A stretch of DNA of 64,000 nucleotides from Haloarcula japonica DSM 6131 (GTDB lineage Archaea > Halobacteriota > Halobacteria > Halobacteriales > Haloarculaceae): contig NZ_AOLY01000009.1 in the NCBI RefSeq assembly GCF_000336635.1, positions 241,593 to 305,592 on the forward strand, written 5' to 3'. Position numbers and translations under genes: made by a program. Every line of letters begins with the position of its first letter. The first letter of the stretch is position 1. The notes below the pieces were generated by a model. That model ran no database searches and was not told the DNA's origin. It was given only the letters and a program-made list of their open reading frames with translations. Shown piece by piece: positions 44,499 to 52,349 of the stretch.

Positions 44499-44984
44499 AT
44501 GGATATTACATCGCAGCCGTTAACCGAACAGCACCTCTGGTGGGCCACGGTCGCATCAACATTGTTCGTCGCTGCAGCTGCGACCATCGTCGTTCCACTG
44601 TTCGGCTGGCCATCCCTATCAACTTCGGGTGGGGCGTTTGCAGTCGCTATCGGCCTGGCGGTAGCACTGGTCGGGTGGGTGAGCTGGCTCGGGGTCGAAC
44701 GGTATAGTAGTGAGCATCCAGTGCTGGGCGGCGTGGTCGCTGGTGTTGTCACCGGGATTGTGTCACACCCAGTCGCATGGTTTTTGGGGCCAGTAATTGC
44801 TCGCTCGGATCTCGGCGGTGGCTCGGTTTTCTTGCTCCCGTTCATGTCGGTCTTCAGTCTCCTGCTGTTGGTTTGGTTCACTGTGCCGCTTGGGATCATC
44901 GCTGGCGTGACGACTGGCCTGCTGCGTGTGGCTACGCATCGGAGGAACTTACAGAACGGTCTGGGTTCGGAACGGGAGAAATAG
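44499..44984 (+). CDS. Four-helix membrane protein, unknown
   Basis: This 161-residue protein has a short N-terminal tail, then helices at about 14-36, 42-66, 74-98 and 108-142. It is glycine-rich (GGVVAGVVTGIVSHPVAW, GIIAGVTTGLLRVATHRR) with a basic cytoplasmic end. There is no catalytic motif. It lies just outside the transposase remnant in a stretch of small membrane-protein genes and is probably accessory. Confidence 0.65.
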   Translation: MDITSQPLTEQHLWWATVASTLFVAAAATIVVPLFGWPSLSTSGGAFAVAIGLAVALVGWVSWLGVERYSSEHPVLGGVVAGVVTGIVSHPVAWFLGPVIARSDLGGGSVFLLPFMSVFSLLLLVWFTVPLGIIAGVTTGLLRVATHRRNLQNGLGSEREK

Positions 44985-44994
44985 TGACCTCTCT

Positions 44995-45141
44995 CTACTC
45001 ACCGACTTCGGTGACTGCTGGAGCAGGAACTCCCTGCTTCGCCCGATACGCCTCGGCGAATAAATGCTGGCCTGCTCGTGAGCGAACGGAATCCGTTGAC
45101 TTTCTTGCTGACTGACCTGGTTTCGGCTTTGTTGAACTCAT
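44995..45141 (-). CDS. Basic 48-residue microprotein
   Basis: ATG to TAG, 48 residues: a basic start MSSTKPKPGQSARKSTDS, then VRSRAGQHLFAEAYRAKQG (helical) and an uncharged end. It lies 89 nt downstream of the 43-residue membrane peptide gene on the same strand, perhaps in one transcript. Codon use is haloarchaeal (GC-rich third positions). It is not recognised; a nucleic-acid-binding or antitoxin-like role is conceivable but not shown. Confidence 0.4.
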   Translation of the reverse strand: MSSTKPKPGQSARKSTDSVRSRAGQHLFAEAYRAKQGVPAPAVTEVGE

Positions 45142-45230
45142 CAGAACCTGATATTTTTCACTTCCTCAATCGCTCAGTACAGAGAGTATATCGACCAACC
45201 CACTGGTACCAGATGTCAATACCATTCAGA

Positions 45231-45362
45231 TCAAACAAGGGAAGCAACTAACTTGCCCAGAATGAGGACGACGACAAAAACACCGACCCAGATTGCCGCG
45301 GCCAGAAGAAAGTCTATCGGGTTTCCCGACCCCTCAAGCCCAATTTGTAGAATGGAATACAT
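45231..45362 (-). CDS. 43-residue single-helix membrane microprotein
   Basis: ATG to TGA, 43 residues: MYSILQIGLEGSGNPIDF followed by the hydrophobic helix LLAAAIWVGVFVVVLILGKL and a short end. A CTTATATC TATA element lies about 30 nt before the ATG, matching a leaderless transcript, which raises confidence that it is expressed. The length and a single helix behind an amphipathic N-terminus resemble type I toxin-like or regulatory peptides; that is inference only. Confidence 0.5.
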   Translation of the reverse strand: MYSILQIGLEGSGNPIDFLLAAAIWVGVFVVVLILGKLVASLV

Positions 45363-45515
45363 GCTGGAGGATACGTATGTGCTATCCTGATATAAGGGCT
45401 GGGGGGATGATGCATACGCAATCTCGATTGTGCGGTCAATTCAGGCCACAGTGTCTGAAATCAATACCTTGTGAAGAGTTGTATGACACCCTGCAGTGGG
45501 ACTTATTTTGCGGTT

Positions 45516-45779
45516 TTACATAAGATATGATTGAAATCTGTGAATTGGCCACATTAAAGAATCTATTACCGAGACGCCTACTGAAATCAACAGAAGGGTA
45601 CAGATCATCATGATGAAGCCCACGATTATGCGTGGGAACCGGTTCTCTATTAGAAAATTAAATCGTCCCCAATCTGCCCCATATAGATATCTCCGAATCC
45701 ACCACACACTCGCAACCCACAGCCCGAAACCAACGATAGTCACAATAATAGCATACACCGAACGGAAAGCTACTATCAT
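45516..45779 (-). CDS. Small two-helix membrane protein
   Basis: This 87-residue protein has helix 1 AIIVTIVGFGLWVASVWWI, an amphipathic linker YLYGADWGRFNFLIENRFP and helix 2 IIVGFIMMICTLLLISVGVSVI. The frame extends much further upstream, but a TTATAATATACC element about 25 nt before ATG 45779 indicates a leaderless start there. Low GC relative to neighbours suggests recent acquisition. Not recognised. Confidence 0.6.
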   Translation of the reverse strand: MIVAFRSVYAIIVTIVGFGLWVASVWWIRRYLYGADWGRFNFLIENRFPRIIVGFIMMICTLLLISVGVSVIDSLMWPIHRFQSYLM

Positions 45780-45843
45780 ATGTGAGGTAATGTCAAGGTA
45801 TATTATAATAACGACGGAACCGTTGGAGACGAAAACTGACTTT

Positions 45844-46182
45844 CTAAGATTTGTGCGCTGAGTTTGCTGCCGTCCCACGATCCACCATCCCCCGATGTGG
45901 TCCTTTTCTGTCATCGACTGTGTTCTTGTATCTGAGCGGGGCGAACGGGCGGAAGGAGGTCCGATCCGGTGAAAGCCCGTCAGCGGTGAAGTGGTCGAAC
46001 GCCGTATTCTTGCTGTCACCCTGCCACTCAGTCTCCTCACGGAACGGCGGCTTGTCGACTTGCGAACTCCTCGAATACGGCGCGTGTGCTGGATAGACAC
46101 TCGCGTCCCAGACTCGGATGTCAGAGATAGCAGAAAGGAAGTCGGTATCGGAAACTTTGATGTCAAATGGGTGTAACCTCAA
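45844..46182 (-). pseudogene. Possible gene remnant, no recognised family
   Basis: The minus-strand frame (TTG start at best) encodes about 112 residues whose middle has haloarchaeal codon bias and ordinary composition (SDIRVWDASVYPAHAPYSR, FDHFTADGLSPDRTSFRPF). There is no start codon with a promoter and no known domain, so I read it as a decayed fragment of a larger gene brought in with the IS region. The remainder of 45780-46189 is non-coding. Confidence 0.3.
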
Positions 46183-46189
46183 ATATCAT

Positions 46190-46357
46190 ATGAATATCGA
46201 TTTACGGGACGTTGTGGTGATAGTTACTGGGTTTCTCGGGTCAGTACTGGGAGTCATCGTGGGGCGGGCGGTCGAGATAGGAGCGGTCGCTGTTTGGTCG
46301 TTTGCGTTTCTGCTAGTTTCTGTCGGGCTTGCAGTGGCAGTTACGTCTCGAATCTGA
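46190..46357 (+). CDS. 55-residue two-helix membrane protein
   Basis: MNIDLRDVVVIVTGFLGSVLGVIVGRAVEIGAVAVWSF... to a final VAVTSRI: two hydrophobic helices joined by a short charged turn. A CAAATATCATATG sequence precedes the start, but the TATA spacing is ambiguous. No family is recognised. The 262 bp that follow (46358-46619) hold nothing I can support. Confidence 0.5.
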   Translation: MNIDLRDVVVIVTGFLGSVLGVIVGRAVEIGAVAVWSFAFLLVSVGLAVAVTSRI

Positions 46358-46619
46358 CCCACGGTCAGTCCTTAGAGGTTGATGATATCGTGAGTAAGCA
46401 CAATACTAAACAGTTGATCCGCCCTAATCTCTTTGATATCACCCTGACCTACTCACGCCATATGCATTGAGAGGGTCAGCCTCAACTGCTGACTCCCCAG
46501 CATGAACCTGTGTTACGTGTGGTCATCGGACCTATTTGTTGTAATGAGACGACACTGTCAGAGGCAGTCAGAGAGTACTCCCTGGTGTGTCGAGAGAGTG
46601 TCTTACCATCAAATGTCGG

Positions 46620-47417
46620 TCATTGAGAATACTCCGTAGGTACCGTCAGACTACCGAGTTCATCTCTGATTCGGGCGACGTATTCGATGAACTCCTGTGC
46701 TGTTCGGTGGCGTGGACGATCGATATCGACAGTGATCGTAGATTGGACAGTTCCGGAGTCGGCTTCCATGATGACCACGCGATCGGCCAGGGTCACTGCT
46801 TCGTCAATGTCATGGGTGACAAACACGACAGTCTGTTCAGTCTGGCTCCAGATATCGAGCAGTTCGCCGTGTAGGTGGTCGCGCGTCCGGGCGTCGACAC
46901 TGGCGAACGGTTCGTCCATCAACAGAATCTCCGGATCGACAGCGAGGGCGCGAGCGATCCCGACACGCTGTTTCATTCCGCCGGACAGCTCCTTCGGATA
47001 CGCGTTCTCGAAGCCTTTGAGGCCGACGAGGTCGATCAACTCCCGGACTCGTGCCTCGCAGTCCGGGCAGTTACAGGCAGGGCGGTCAAGGCCGAACCGG
47101 ATGTTCCCACGGACGGTTCGCCAGGGAAACAGTGCGTACTCCTGAAAGACCATGCCACGGTTTAGACCTGGATCGGTGACCGGGTTTCCGTCAACGAGCA
47201 CTGAACCGCTATCCGGGGTTTCCAGGCCCGCGATTGCCCGCAACAGTGTGGTCTTCCCGCACCCGGAGGGGCCGACTACACAACAGAATTCGCCCTCCGT
47301 GACCGAGACAGAGACATCATCGAGCGCCTGGGTCGACTCGTATGCTCTGCTGAGATTCCGAACGCTGATCTTCTCGCTGGATGCCTGATCGGTGGACCGA
47401 CTCCCACTCAGCGCCAT
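46620..47417 (-). CDS. ABC transporter ATPase (nitrate/sulfonate/taurine type)
   Basis: This 265-residue ATPase has Walker A GPSGCGKTT, Q-loop VFQEYALFPWRTV, signature LSGGMKQR, Walker B ILLMDEPFASVD and H-loop VTHDIDEA, placing it with SsuB/TauB/NrtD importers. Unusually, between Q-loop and signature it carries CNCPDC, a C-x-C-x2-C cluster that could bind metal or sense redox. Its start overlaps the end of the permease gene by 10 bp. It is the last gene of the three-gene importer operon. Confidence 0.92.
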   Translation of the reverse strand: MALSGSRSTDQASSEKISVRNLSRAYESTQALDDVSVSVTEGEFCCVVGPSGCGKTTLLRAIAGLETPDSGSVLVDGNPVTDPGLNRGMVFQEYALFPWRTVRGNIRFGLDRPACNCPDCEARVRELIDLVGLKGFENAYPKELSGGMKQRVGIARALAVDPEILLMDEPFASVDARTRDHLHGELLDIWSQTEQTVVFVTHDIDEAVTLADRVVIMEADSGTVQSTITVDIDRPRHRTAQEFIEYVARIRDELGSLTVPTEYSQ

Positions 47418-48250
47418 GCGAGGACCCTCCGTTCGACTACTCGGAATCCAACGTCCATACAGAGAAACGCCAGGCTGATCAGGAACATATACGCGACGCT
47501 GGTTGCCATCGCGAGGTTGTTCGAGGCATTGATGATCTCGTAGCCGACGCCGGGCGCGCCAAACAGTTCGGCCCCGACGACGATCATCCAGCACCGACCG
47601 ATGCTCGTCCGAAACCCCGTCAACAACTGGGGAGCAGCACTCGGTAGTGCAACGAGTTTCAGCATCGAACGGTCGCATTCCACGCCGAGCGTCGAGGCAG
47701 CATCGGTCAGATCACTCGAAACTCCGTTGACACCACCGTATGCGCCGTAGAAGTTGATCCAGAACGCACCGACGAAGACGATAAACGCCGCACCGGTATG
47801 GTGGATGCCGAACCAGACAATCGCAAAGACCACCCACGCCAGTGGGGGAATCGGTCGAAGCGCCCGGACGAGCGGCTGTAACCAGTCGTCGAATTCGCTG
47901 TTCCAGCCCATCGCTAGCCCGAGACTGACACCACACCCGGCACCGAGGAGGAGGCCAGGAACATAGTGGAACAACGTCTGTGCGAGGTGTGCGAGCCCAG
48001 TCGGCAGCAATAGGCGGGTACCCAAGATGGGGACGGCAATCGTAGTCGAAGTCACAAACAGGTCGACAAATGCGCGTGCTGAATCGAGCGGTTTCGGCAC
48101 CAGATAAGACGGCTGAGTCGTCACCGCGCCGAGCCACCAGACGAAGAGGAACACGAGGAGACCGCCCAGTCCGCGCAGATACCGCTGTAGATCACTCTCG
48201 AAACTGTTGGCGAACACCGTGTCGGAACTGGTGTATATTTGGAGGGTCAT
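47408..48250 (-). CDS. ABC transporter permease (SsuC/TauC/NrtB family)
   Basis: This 280-residue inner-membrane subunit has six helices and the EAA-type cytoplasmic loop DAASTLGVECDRSMLKLVALPSAAPQLLTG that docks the ATPase. RPIPPLAWVVFAIVWFG is a family signature. It lies between the binding protein (4-bp overlap) and the ATPase (10-bp overlap). The homodimer would carry a small oxyanion such as nitrate, sulfonate or taurine. Confidence 0.93.
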   Translation of the reverse strand: MTLQIYTSSDTVFANSFESDLQRYLRGLGGLLVFLFVWWLGAVTTQPSYLVPKPLDSARAFVDLFVTSTTIAVPILGTRLLLPTGLAHLAQTLFHYVPGLLLGAGCGVSLGLAMGWNSEFDDWLQPLVRALRPIPPLAWVVFAIVWFGIHHTGAAFIVFVGAFWINFYGAYGGVNGVSSDLTDAASTLGVECDRSMLKLVALPSAAPQLLTGFRTSIGRCWMIVVGAELFGAPGVGYEIINASNNLAMATSVAYMFLISLAFLCMDVGFRVVERRVLAWR

Positions 48251-49275
48251 TCTTGAATGGCGTCGTACGGGTCGAACGCGAAAAGGTCATCAGCCCGGAC
48301 CGGTCCCTCAATGTTTCCGGCGGCTGCGACGAACTCCCCCATCGTCTCGGTCTGATCAGTGATCGCATGGGGATCCGAAACGAATGCAGACGCTCTGGAG
48401 TCCATGGCCGCTGTGGCGAGGTCCTCGCTTACCCCCGATCCGATCACCGATGCAGCGTGGGACGCTGCTGTATCCGGTTCAGCCGCCGTGAACTCGGTCG
48501 CCGCAGTGTGCTGTTCGACCAGCGACTGCGCGACCTCGCTGTCGTTGATCACTCGCTGATTCGCGAACAGCACTGTAACCGGGTGGCTTTCGAGTATATT
48601 TCCGGACCAGGCGAGTTCGCTGAACGCCTCGTCCTGACCGATGATTGTCGCGAACGGCTCCTGAATGATCGTCGCGTCGATGTCGCCCGACTGGATCGTC
48701 TGGACTGCCTTCGTTGGCGGGACAGTCGACTTGGCGATGACGGTGTCCATCGCACCGATATCGAGGTGCGCTTCGATCCAGTACCGAAGTACGGTGTCGG
48801 GGACGCTCCCGTCCGGCGGGGCACCGAACCGTACCTTACGGCCATACTCCTGCTCGAAGCGCTCGAATGTGGCCGCCCCCACCTGCTCGTAGCGGTCGAC
48901 CAGCTCGGTCGTCGCCATGATTTTGAAGCCGTTTTTTGAATTTGCCGCAAGGATACCGGCGTCGGTGCCTCTGTCCACGAGAACCATTGCAGGGGTAATT
49001 CCGAAGAGCGAAACGTCGACATCTCCGCTGGCAAACGCCTTGACGACGCTGGGGCCAGAACTGAACCGTTCTATTGTGATGTCCGCCGGGATGTCCTGAT
49101 AGTAGCCCGCCTGCTCCATCACGTAGTGCTGCATATTCGGATAGATTGGAACGTATCCGACAGTCAGCGAATCGGGTGACCCGCCGCCTTGACCGAGACA
49201 GCCCGCCACTCCCGTCACACCAATCGTGGTCGTCCCTGCTCTCTGGAGTAGTCTTCGGCGTGAAATCTGATCCAT
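48247..49275 (-). CDS. ABC transporter substrate-binding lipoprotein (NMT1/SsuA-like)
   Basis: This 342-residue protein has the Tat signal SRRRLLQRAGTTTIGVTGVAGC with lipobox Cys, so it is folded before export and lipid-anchored. The mature part is a two-lobed periplasmic-binding fold: LTVGYVPIYPNMQHYV, GDVDVSLFGITPAMVLVDRG, AAIQSGDIDATIIQEPFA-like hinge. It resembles the nitrate/taurine/sulfonate binders; the ligand cannot be read from sequence. First gene of the operon. Confidence 0.9.
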   Translation of the reverse strand: MDQISRRRLLQRAGTTTIGVTGVAGCLGQGGGSPDSLTVGYVPIYPNMQHYVMEQAGYYQDIPADITIERFSSGPSVVKAFASGDVDVSLFGITPAMVLVDRGTDAGILAANSKNGFKIMATTELVDRYEQVGAATFERFEQEYGRKVRFGAPPDGSVPDTVLRYWIEAHLDIGAMDTVIAKSTVPPTKAVQTIQSGDIDATIIQEPFATIIGQDEAFSELAWSGNILESHPVTVLFANQRVINDSEVAQSLVEQHTAATEFTAAEPDTAASHAASVIGSGVSEDLATAAMDSRASAFVSDPHAITDQTETMGEFVAAAGNIEGPVRADDLFAFDPYDAIQE

Positions 49276-49867
49276 CAGTGTTACTAATCTAATCAGCTAT
49301 TATAATAATTCCTGTGATTTCAGAGTAAGAAGTTAATAATAGGTGCATGGTGCAGACATCGCCTTGTTCAGTCCGGCTCAACGCGAAACAGACACAGTCG
49401 ATGACGGCTTGCGATCCGAGATATCCACCACTGCCGAAACAGGAGAACAGTGCACGGGAGTGGGATATCACGGTCAAGACGTGCGAGAGCCGTTTCTGCT
49501 GCAGTCGGACGGCCAATATGATGCCGCACCGTCGTCCCGGTCGACATCGCTATCGTGGCCGGGGCGTACGGGAAGTACCCGTTGTTCCCTGATGCGACAA
49601 CGAGCATCGTGACGGTGTCTTGCCCCGTCGCAGCAGTTCCACATCTGTCGCAGTTACTCGTATTGCTGAGTGCCGACGCCACCGACAAGGAGATGCTCCA
49701 TCCCTGGATGAGTCGGCAGTATCGCCCCCTGCAGAACGGTCGTGGCCTCGTGGCTGCTGCCGCCTCCTTGCCAGCGTTCGCCTCGTTTCAGCGTTTGGCG
49801 ACTGAGTAGTTCCCAGTAGCTGAGAACGCGCTAGCCCCGTTTTTTTGGGGGAGTCTAACAGAGGGGT
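49276..49867. other. Intergenic stretch with halocyanin remnant
   Basis: 592 bp without an intact gene. On the minus strand 49616-49527 a 30-residue segment reads TVTMLVVASGNNGYFPYAPA then TIAMSTGTTV. This matches the start of a halocyanin (blue-copper) domain (GNNGYFAYAPAAI-x-VSxGTTVTWEW in typical members), but sense is lost immediately after TTV and no copper-ligand region follows. It is a degenerate fragment. The right end holds the operator and promoter of the rSAM pair. Confidence 0.55.
49809..49829. promoter_or_regulatory. Near-palindromic operator, copy 2 (rSAM pair promoter)
   Basis: GTTCCCAGTA, G, CTGAGAACGC: one base differs from the copy before the multicopper oxidase (41089). 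It lies 38 nt before the start of the small partner gene. Another GGGGG block follows each copy at similar distance. Confidence 0.75.
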
Positions 49868-50182
49868 ATGGAAGAGTTCGACCACGAGGTAGACGCCCCG
49901 CGCGGCGCAACGAGTCGCGAGTGGGAGGTGTTCGTCCGTGAGGATACGGCGGACCCACTCACCCATGTCGGCAGTGTCAGCGCGCCGTCCGCCGACATCG
50001 CCAGAGAGCAGGCAGCGGCGCTGTTCGCACGGACTGCCGTCACAATGTGGGTGTGTCCCGCCGACGAAACCCACCGTTATCAGTCGGATGCTGCGACGCT
50101 TGGATCGGGGAAAGCGGGAGATGACGCAACCATGAGCGTCGACGAGATGGAGTCGGAGACGCTCCGGGGTGAGAACCGATGA
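49868..50182 (+). CDS. rSAM-partnered small protein (Htur_1727 family)
   Basis: This 104-residue acidic protein begins MEEFDHEVDAPRGATSREWEVFVRED. It has the core DPLTHVGSVSAPSADIAREQAAALF and WVCPADETHRY, typical of the haloarchaeal family partnered with SPASM radical SAM enzymes (Htur_1727). It has been proposed as a RiPP-like substrate but looks more like a folded partner. It overlaps the rSAM gene by ATGA, so the two are co-translated. The promoter carries the shared operator. Confidence 0.8.
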   Translation: MEEFDHEVDAPRGATSREWEVFVREDTADPLTHVGSVSAPSADIAREQAAALFARTAVTMWVCPADETHRYQSDAATLGSGKAGDDATMSVDEMESETLRGENR

Positions 50183-51414
50183 TCTCGGTCTCGAAACTGC
50201 TCTGTGACCTCGACGCCGAAGGGGACGGACTCCGGTACGACGCGGCCAACGAGTCGACCAAACGCCAGATCCGCGACGAGAAGCAGCGCCGGCCCGTCGT
50301 CGTCTGGAACGTCACCAAGCAGTGCAACCTCTACTGTGACCACTGTTACGCCGCCGCTGACACCGAAATCGCCGACGGCGAACTCTCGACTGCGGAGGGG
50401 AAATCGTTGCTCGATGACTTGGCCGACTACGGCGCACCGGTGGTGCTGTTCTCCGGCGGCGAGCCGCTCGTCCGGCAGGACCTCGAAGAGCTGGTCACCT
50501 ACGCGAACGAGGTCGGCGTCCGCCCGGTGCTTTCGACTAACGGGACGCTCATCACCGAGGAGCGCGCCCAGTCGCTCAAGGACGCCGGGCTGAAATACGC
50601 CGGCGTCTCCGTCGACGGCCTGCCGGAGCGAAACGACGATTTCCGCGGGGTCGACGGTGCGTTCGAGGGTGCGGTTCAAGGGATCGAGAACTGCCTCGAC
50701 GCGGGATTAAAGACTGGCCTCCGGTACACGATCACCGAGCGCAACGCCGCGGACCTGGAGGGGGTCGTGGACCTGCTGACCGACGTAGGCGTGGACCGCT
50801 TCTGTTTCTACCACCTCGACTACGGCGGCCGCGGGACTGAAATTGTCGACGCCGACCTCACACCCGAGGACCGCCGGCAGGCAGTGAAGCGAGTCTGTGA
50901 CATGACCCGCGAGTACCACGACCGCGGGGAGGAAATCGAGACGCTGCTGGTCGGGAACTACGCCGACGCGGCCTACCTCGTCGAGTACGCCCGCGAGCAC
51001 ATGAGCGACGCACAGGCCCAGCGGGTGTACGAATACCTGCGAGTCAACGGCGGCGATCCGACCGGCGAACGCGTCGCCGACGTGGACTACCAGGGCAACG
51101 TCCACCTCACGCAGTTCTGGCAGGGGTACTCGCTGGGGAACGTCCGTGACCGCTCGTTCGGCGATATCTGGGAGGACGAGTCGAACCCGCTCCTGACGGC
51201 GCTTCGCAACCGCGAAGAACACCTTACCGGCAAATGTGCCGACTGCCGCTACGCCGAGGTCTGCCGCGGGGCGTCCCGGCTCCGGGCGCTTACCGTCGAA
51301 GACGATCTGTTCGCTCCGGACCCGCAGTGTTACCTGGAGGAAGAGGAGGTCCACGGGCCACCGCCGTTCGATACCGGTGAGAACTCGATGGCGGGCGAAA
51401 GCTCGGCCGACTGA
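50179..51414 (+). CDS. Radical SAM/SPASM enzyme (TIGR04053/AhbD-like)
   Basis: This 411-residue enzyme has the radical SAM cluster QCNLYCDHCYA (C-x3-C-x2-C) at about residue 49-56, the SAM-binding GGEPL and a C-terminal cysteine-rich SPASM-type region CADCRYAEVCRG plus a later PQCY for auxiliary iron-sulfur clusters. Closest known types are AhbD-like haem decarboxylases and the TIGR04053 family, so the product may be a modified tetrapyrrole or a modified peptide from its small partner. The reaction is not known. Confidence 0.88.
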   Translation: MISVSKLLCDLDAEGDGLRYDAANESTKRQIRDEKQRRPVVVWNVTKQCNLYCDHCYAAADTEIADGELSTAEGKSLLDDLADYGAPVVLFSGGEPLVRQDLEELVTYANEVGVRPVLSTNGTLITEERAQSLKDAGLKYAGVSVDGLPERNDDFRGVDGAFEGAVQGIENCLDAGLKTGLRYTITERNAADLEGVVDLLTDVGVDRFCFYHLDYGGRGTEIVDADLTPEDRRQAVKRVCDMTREYHDRGEEIETLLVGNYADAAYLVEYAREHMSDAQAQRVYEYLRVNGGDPTGERVADVDYQGNVHLTQFWQGYSLGNVRDRSFGDIWEDESNPLLTALRNREEHLTGKCADCRYAEVCRGASRLRALTVEDDLFAPDPQCYLEEEEVHGPPPFDTGENSMAGESSAD

Positions 51415-51662
51415 GCCGGGGCGGCCCACCCCACTTTAATCCCCATCAAGCTGAGGGGGACTACTCATTCCTGCGTACCGGTAATTGCTACATGCGACCG
51501 TTGATTGACGGTCGTATCGTCGGGAAGTGCACGCTCAGTCTCGTGGGACAGATGGGCGTTCCTTCGGGCATTCGGCCGCCATGGACACGGCGGCCGGTTT
51601 GTTCTCTGTGAGCACGGGGGCGGACCGGGGCGTTTTTGCCCTGCCCCCCGTTATCGACACCT

Positions 51663-52349
51663 GTGCAGTCGGTTGAGCTACACACGCATTCGTCGCTGTC
51701 GTACGACGGCCGGGACCCGGTCGAGCTCCTCTTAGAGCAAGCCAGCGGCGTCGGTCTGGACGCGCTGGCCGTGACTGACCACGACGAAATAGACGCCAGC
51801 CTCCGGGCGGCCGAACTCGCCCCGGAGTACGGTCTCGTCGGTATTCCTGGGATGGAGGTCACGTGTGCTGCTGGACACGTCCTCGCCCTAGGGATTCAGG
51901 AGGCGATTCCACCACACCTCCCGTTTGACGAGACGCTCGACCGCATTCGCGACCAGGGCGGGCTCGCGGTCGTTCCCCATCCGTTCCAAGAGTCCCGCCA
52001 CGGCGTGTTAGAACACATCTCGAAGGACGAACTCGCCACCGCCGACGCCATCGAAGTGTACAACTCGCGGCTGCTGACCGGGCGGTCGAACCGACAGGCA
52101 GAACGGTTCGCTCGCCGAAAGGGGCTGCCGATGACCGCCGGCAGCGACGCCCACATCGCGGAGATGGTCGGGCAGGCGGTCACCAACGTTGGTACGGACG
52201 AGCAAACGGTCGAGGCAATCCTCGACGCCATCCGTGAAGGCAAGACGACCGTCGAGGGTAAGCGGACGCCGTGGCGCATCAGCTTCCGGCAGGCCGCCGG
52301 CGGGGCGAAGCGGCGCGTCAAGAACGGCATCGCGGAGCTCCTACAGTGA
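51663..52349 (+). CDS. PHP-domain metal-dependent phosphoesterase
   Basis: This 228-residue PHP fold has ligand motifs VELHTHSSLSYDG (HxH), LAVTDHDEIDA (DHD), GMEVTCAAGHVLALG, VVPHPFQE and AGSDAHIAE, which together bind two or three metals. Related proteins hydrolyse AMP, polynucleotides or nucleoside phosphates. GTG 51663 is chosen as start because it directly precedes QSVELHTH and lies about 27 nt after a GTTTTTGCC promoter-like stretch. Its stop overlaps the next ATG. Confidence 0.88.
   Translation: MQSVELHTHSSLSYDGRDPVELLLEQASGVGLDALAVTDHDEIDASLRAAELAPEYGLVGIPGMEVTCAAGHVLALGIQEAIPPHLPFDETLDRIRDQGGLAVVPHPFQESRHGVLEHISKDELATADAIEVYNSRLLTGRSNRQAERFARRKGLPMTAGSDAHIAEMVGQAVTNVGTDEQTVEAILDAIREGKTTVEGKRTPWRISFRQAAGGAKRRVKNGIAELLQ

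Noticed and set aside
49555..49809. Plus-strand 84-codon ORF
   Set aside because: It overlaps the halocyanin-like remnant on the other strand, has a GTG start without a promoter and no recognisable features.
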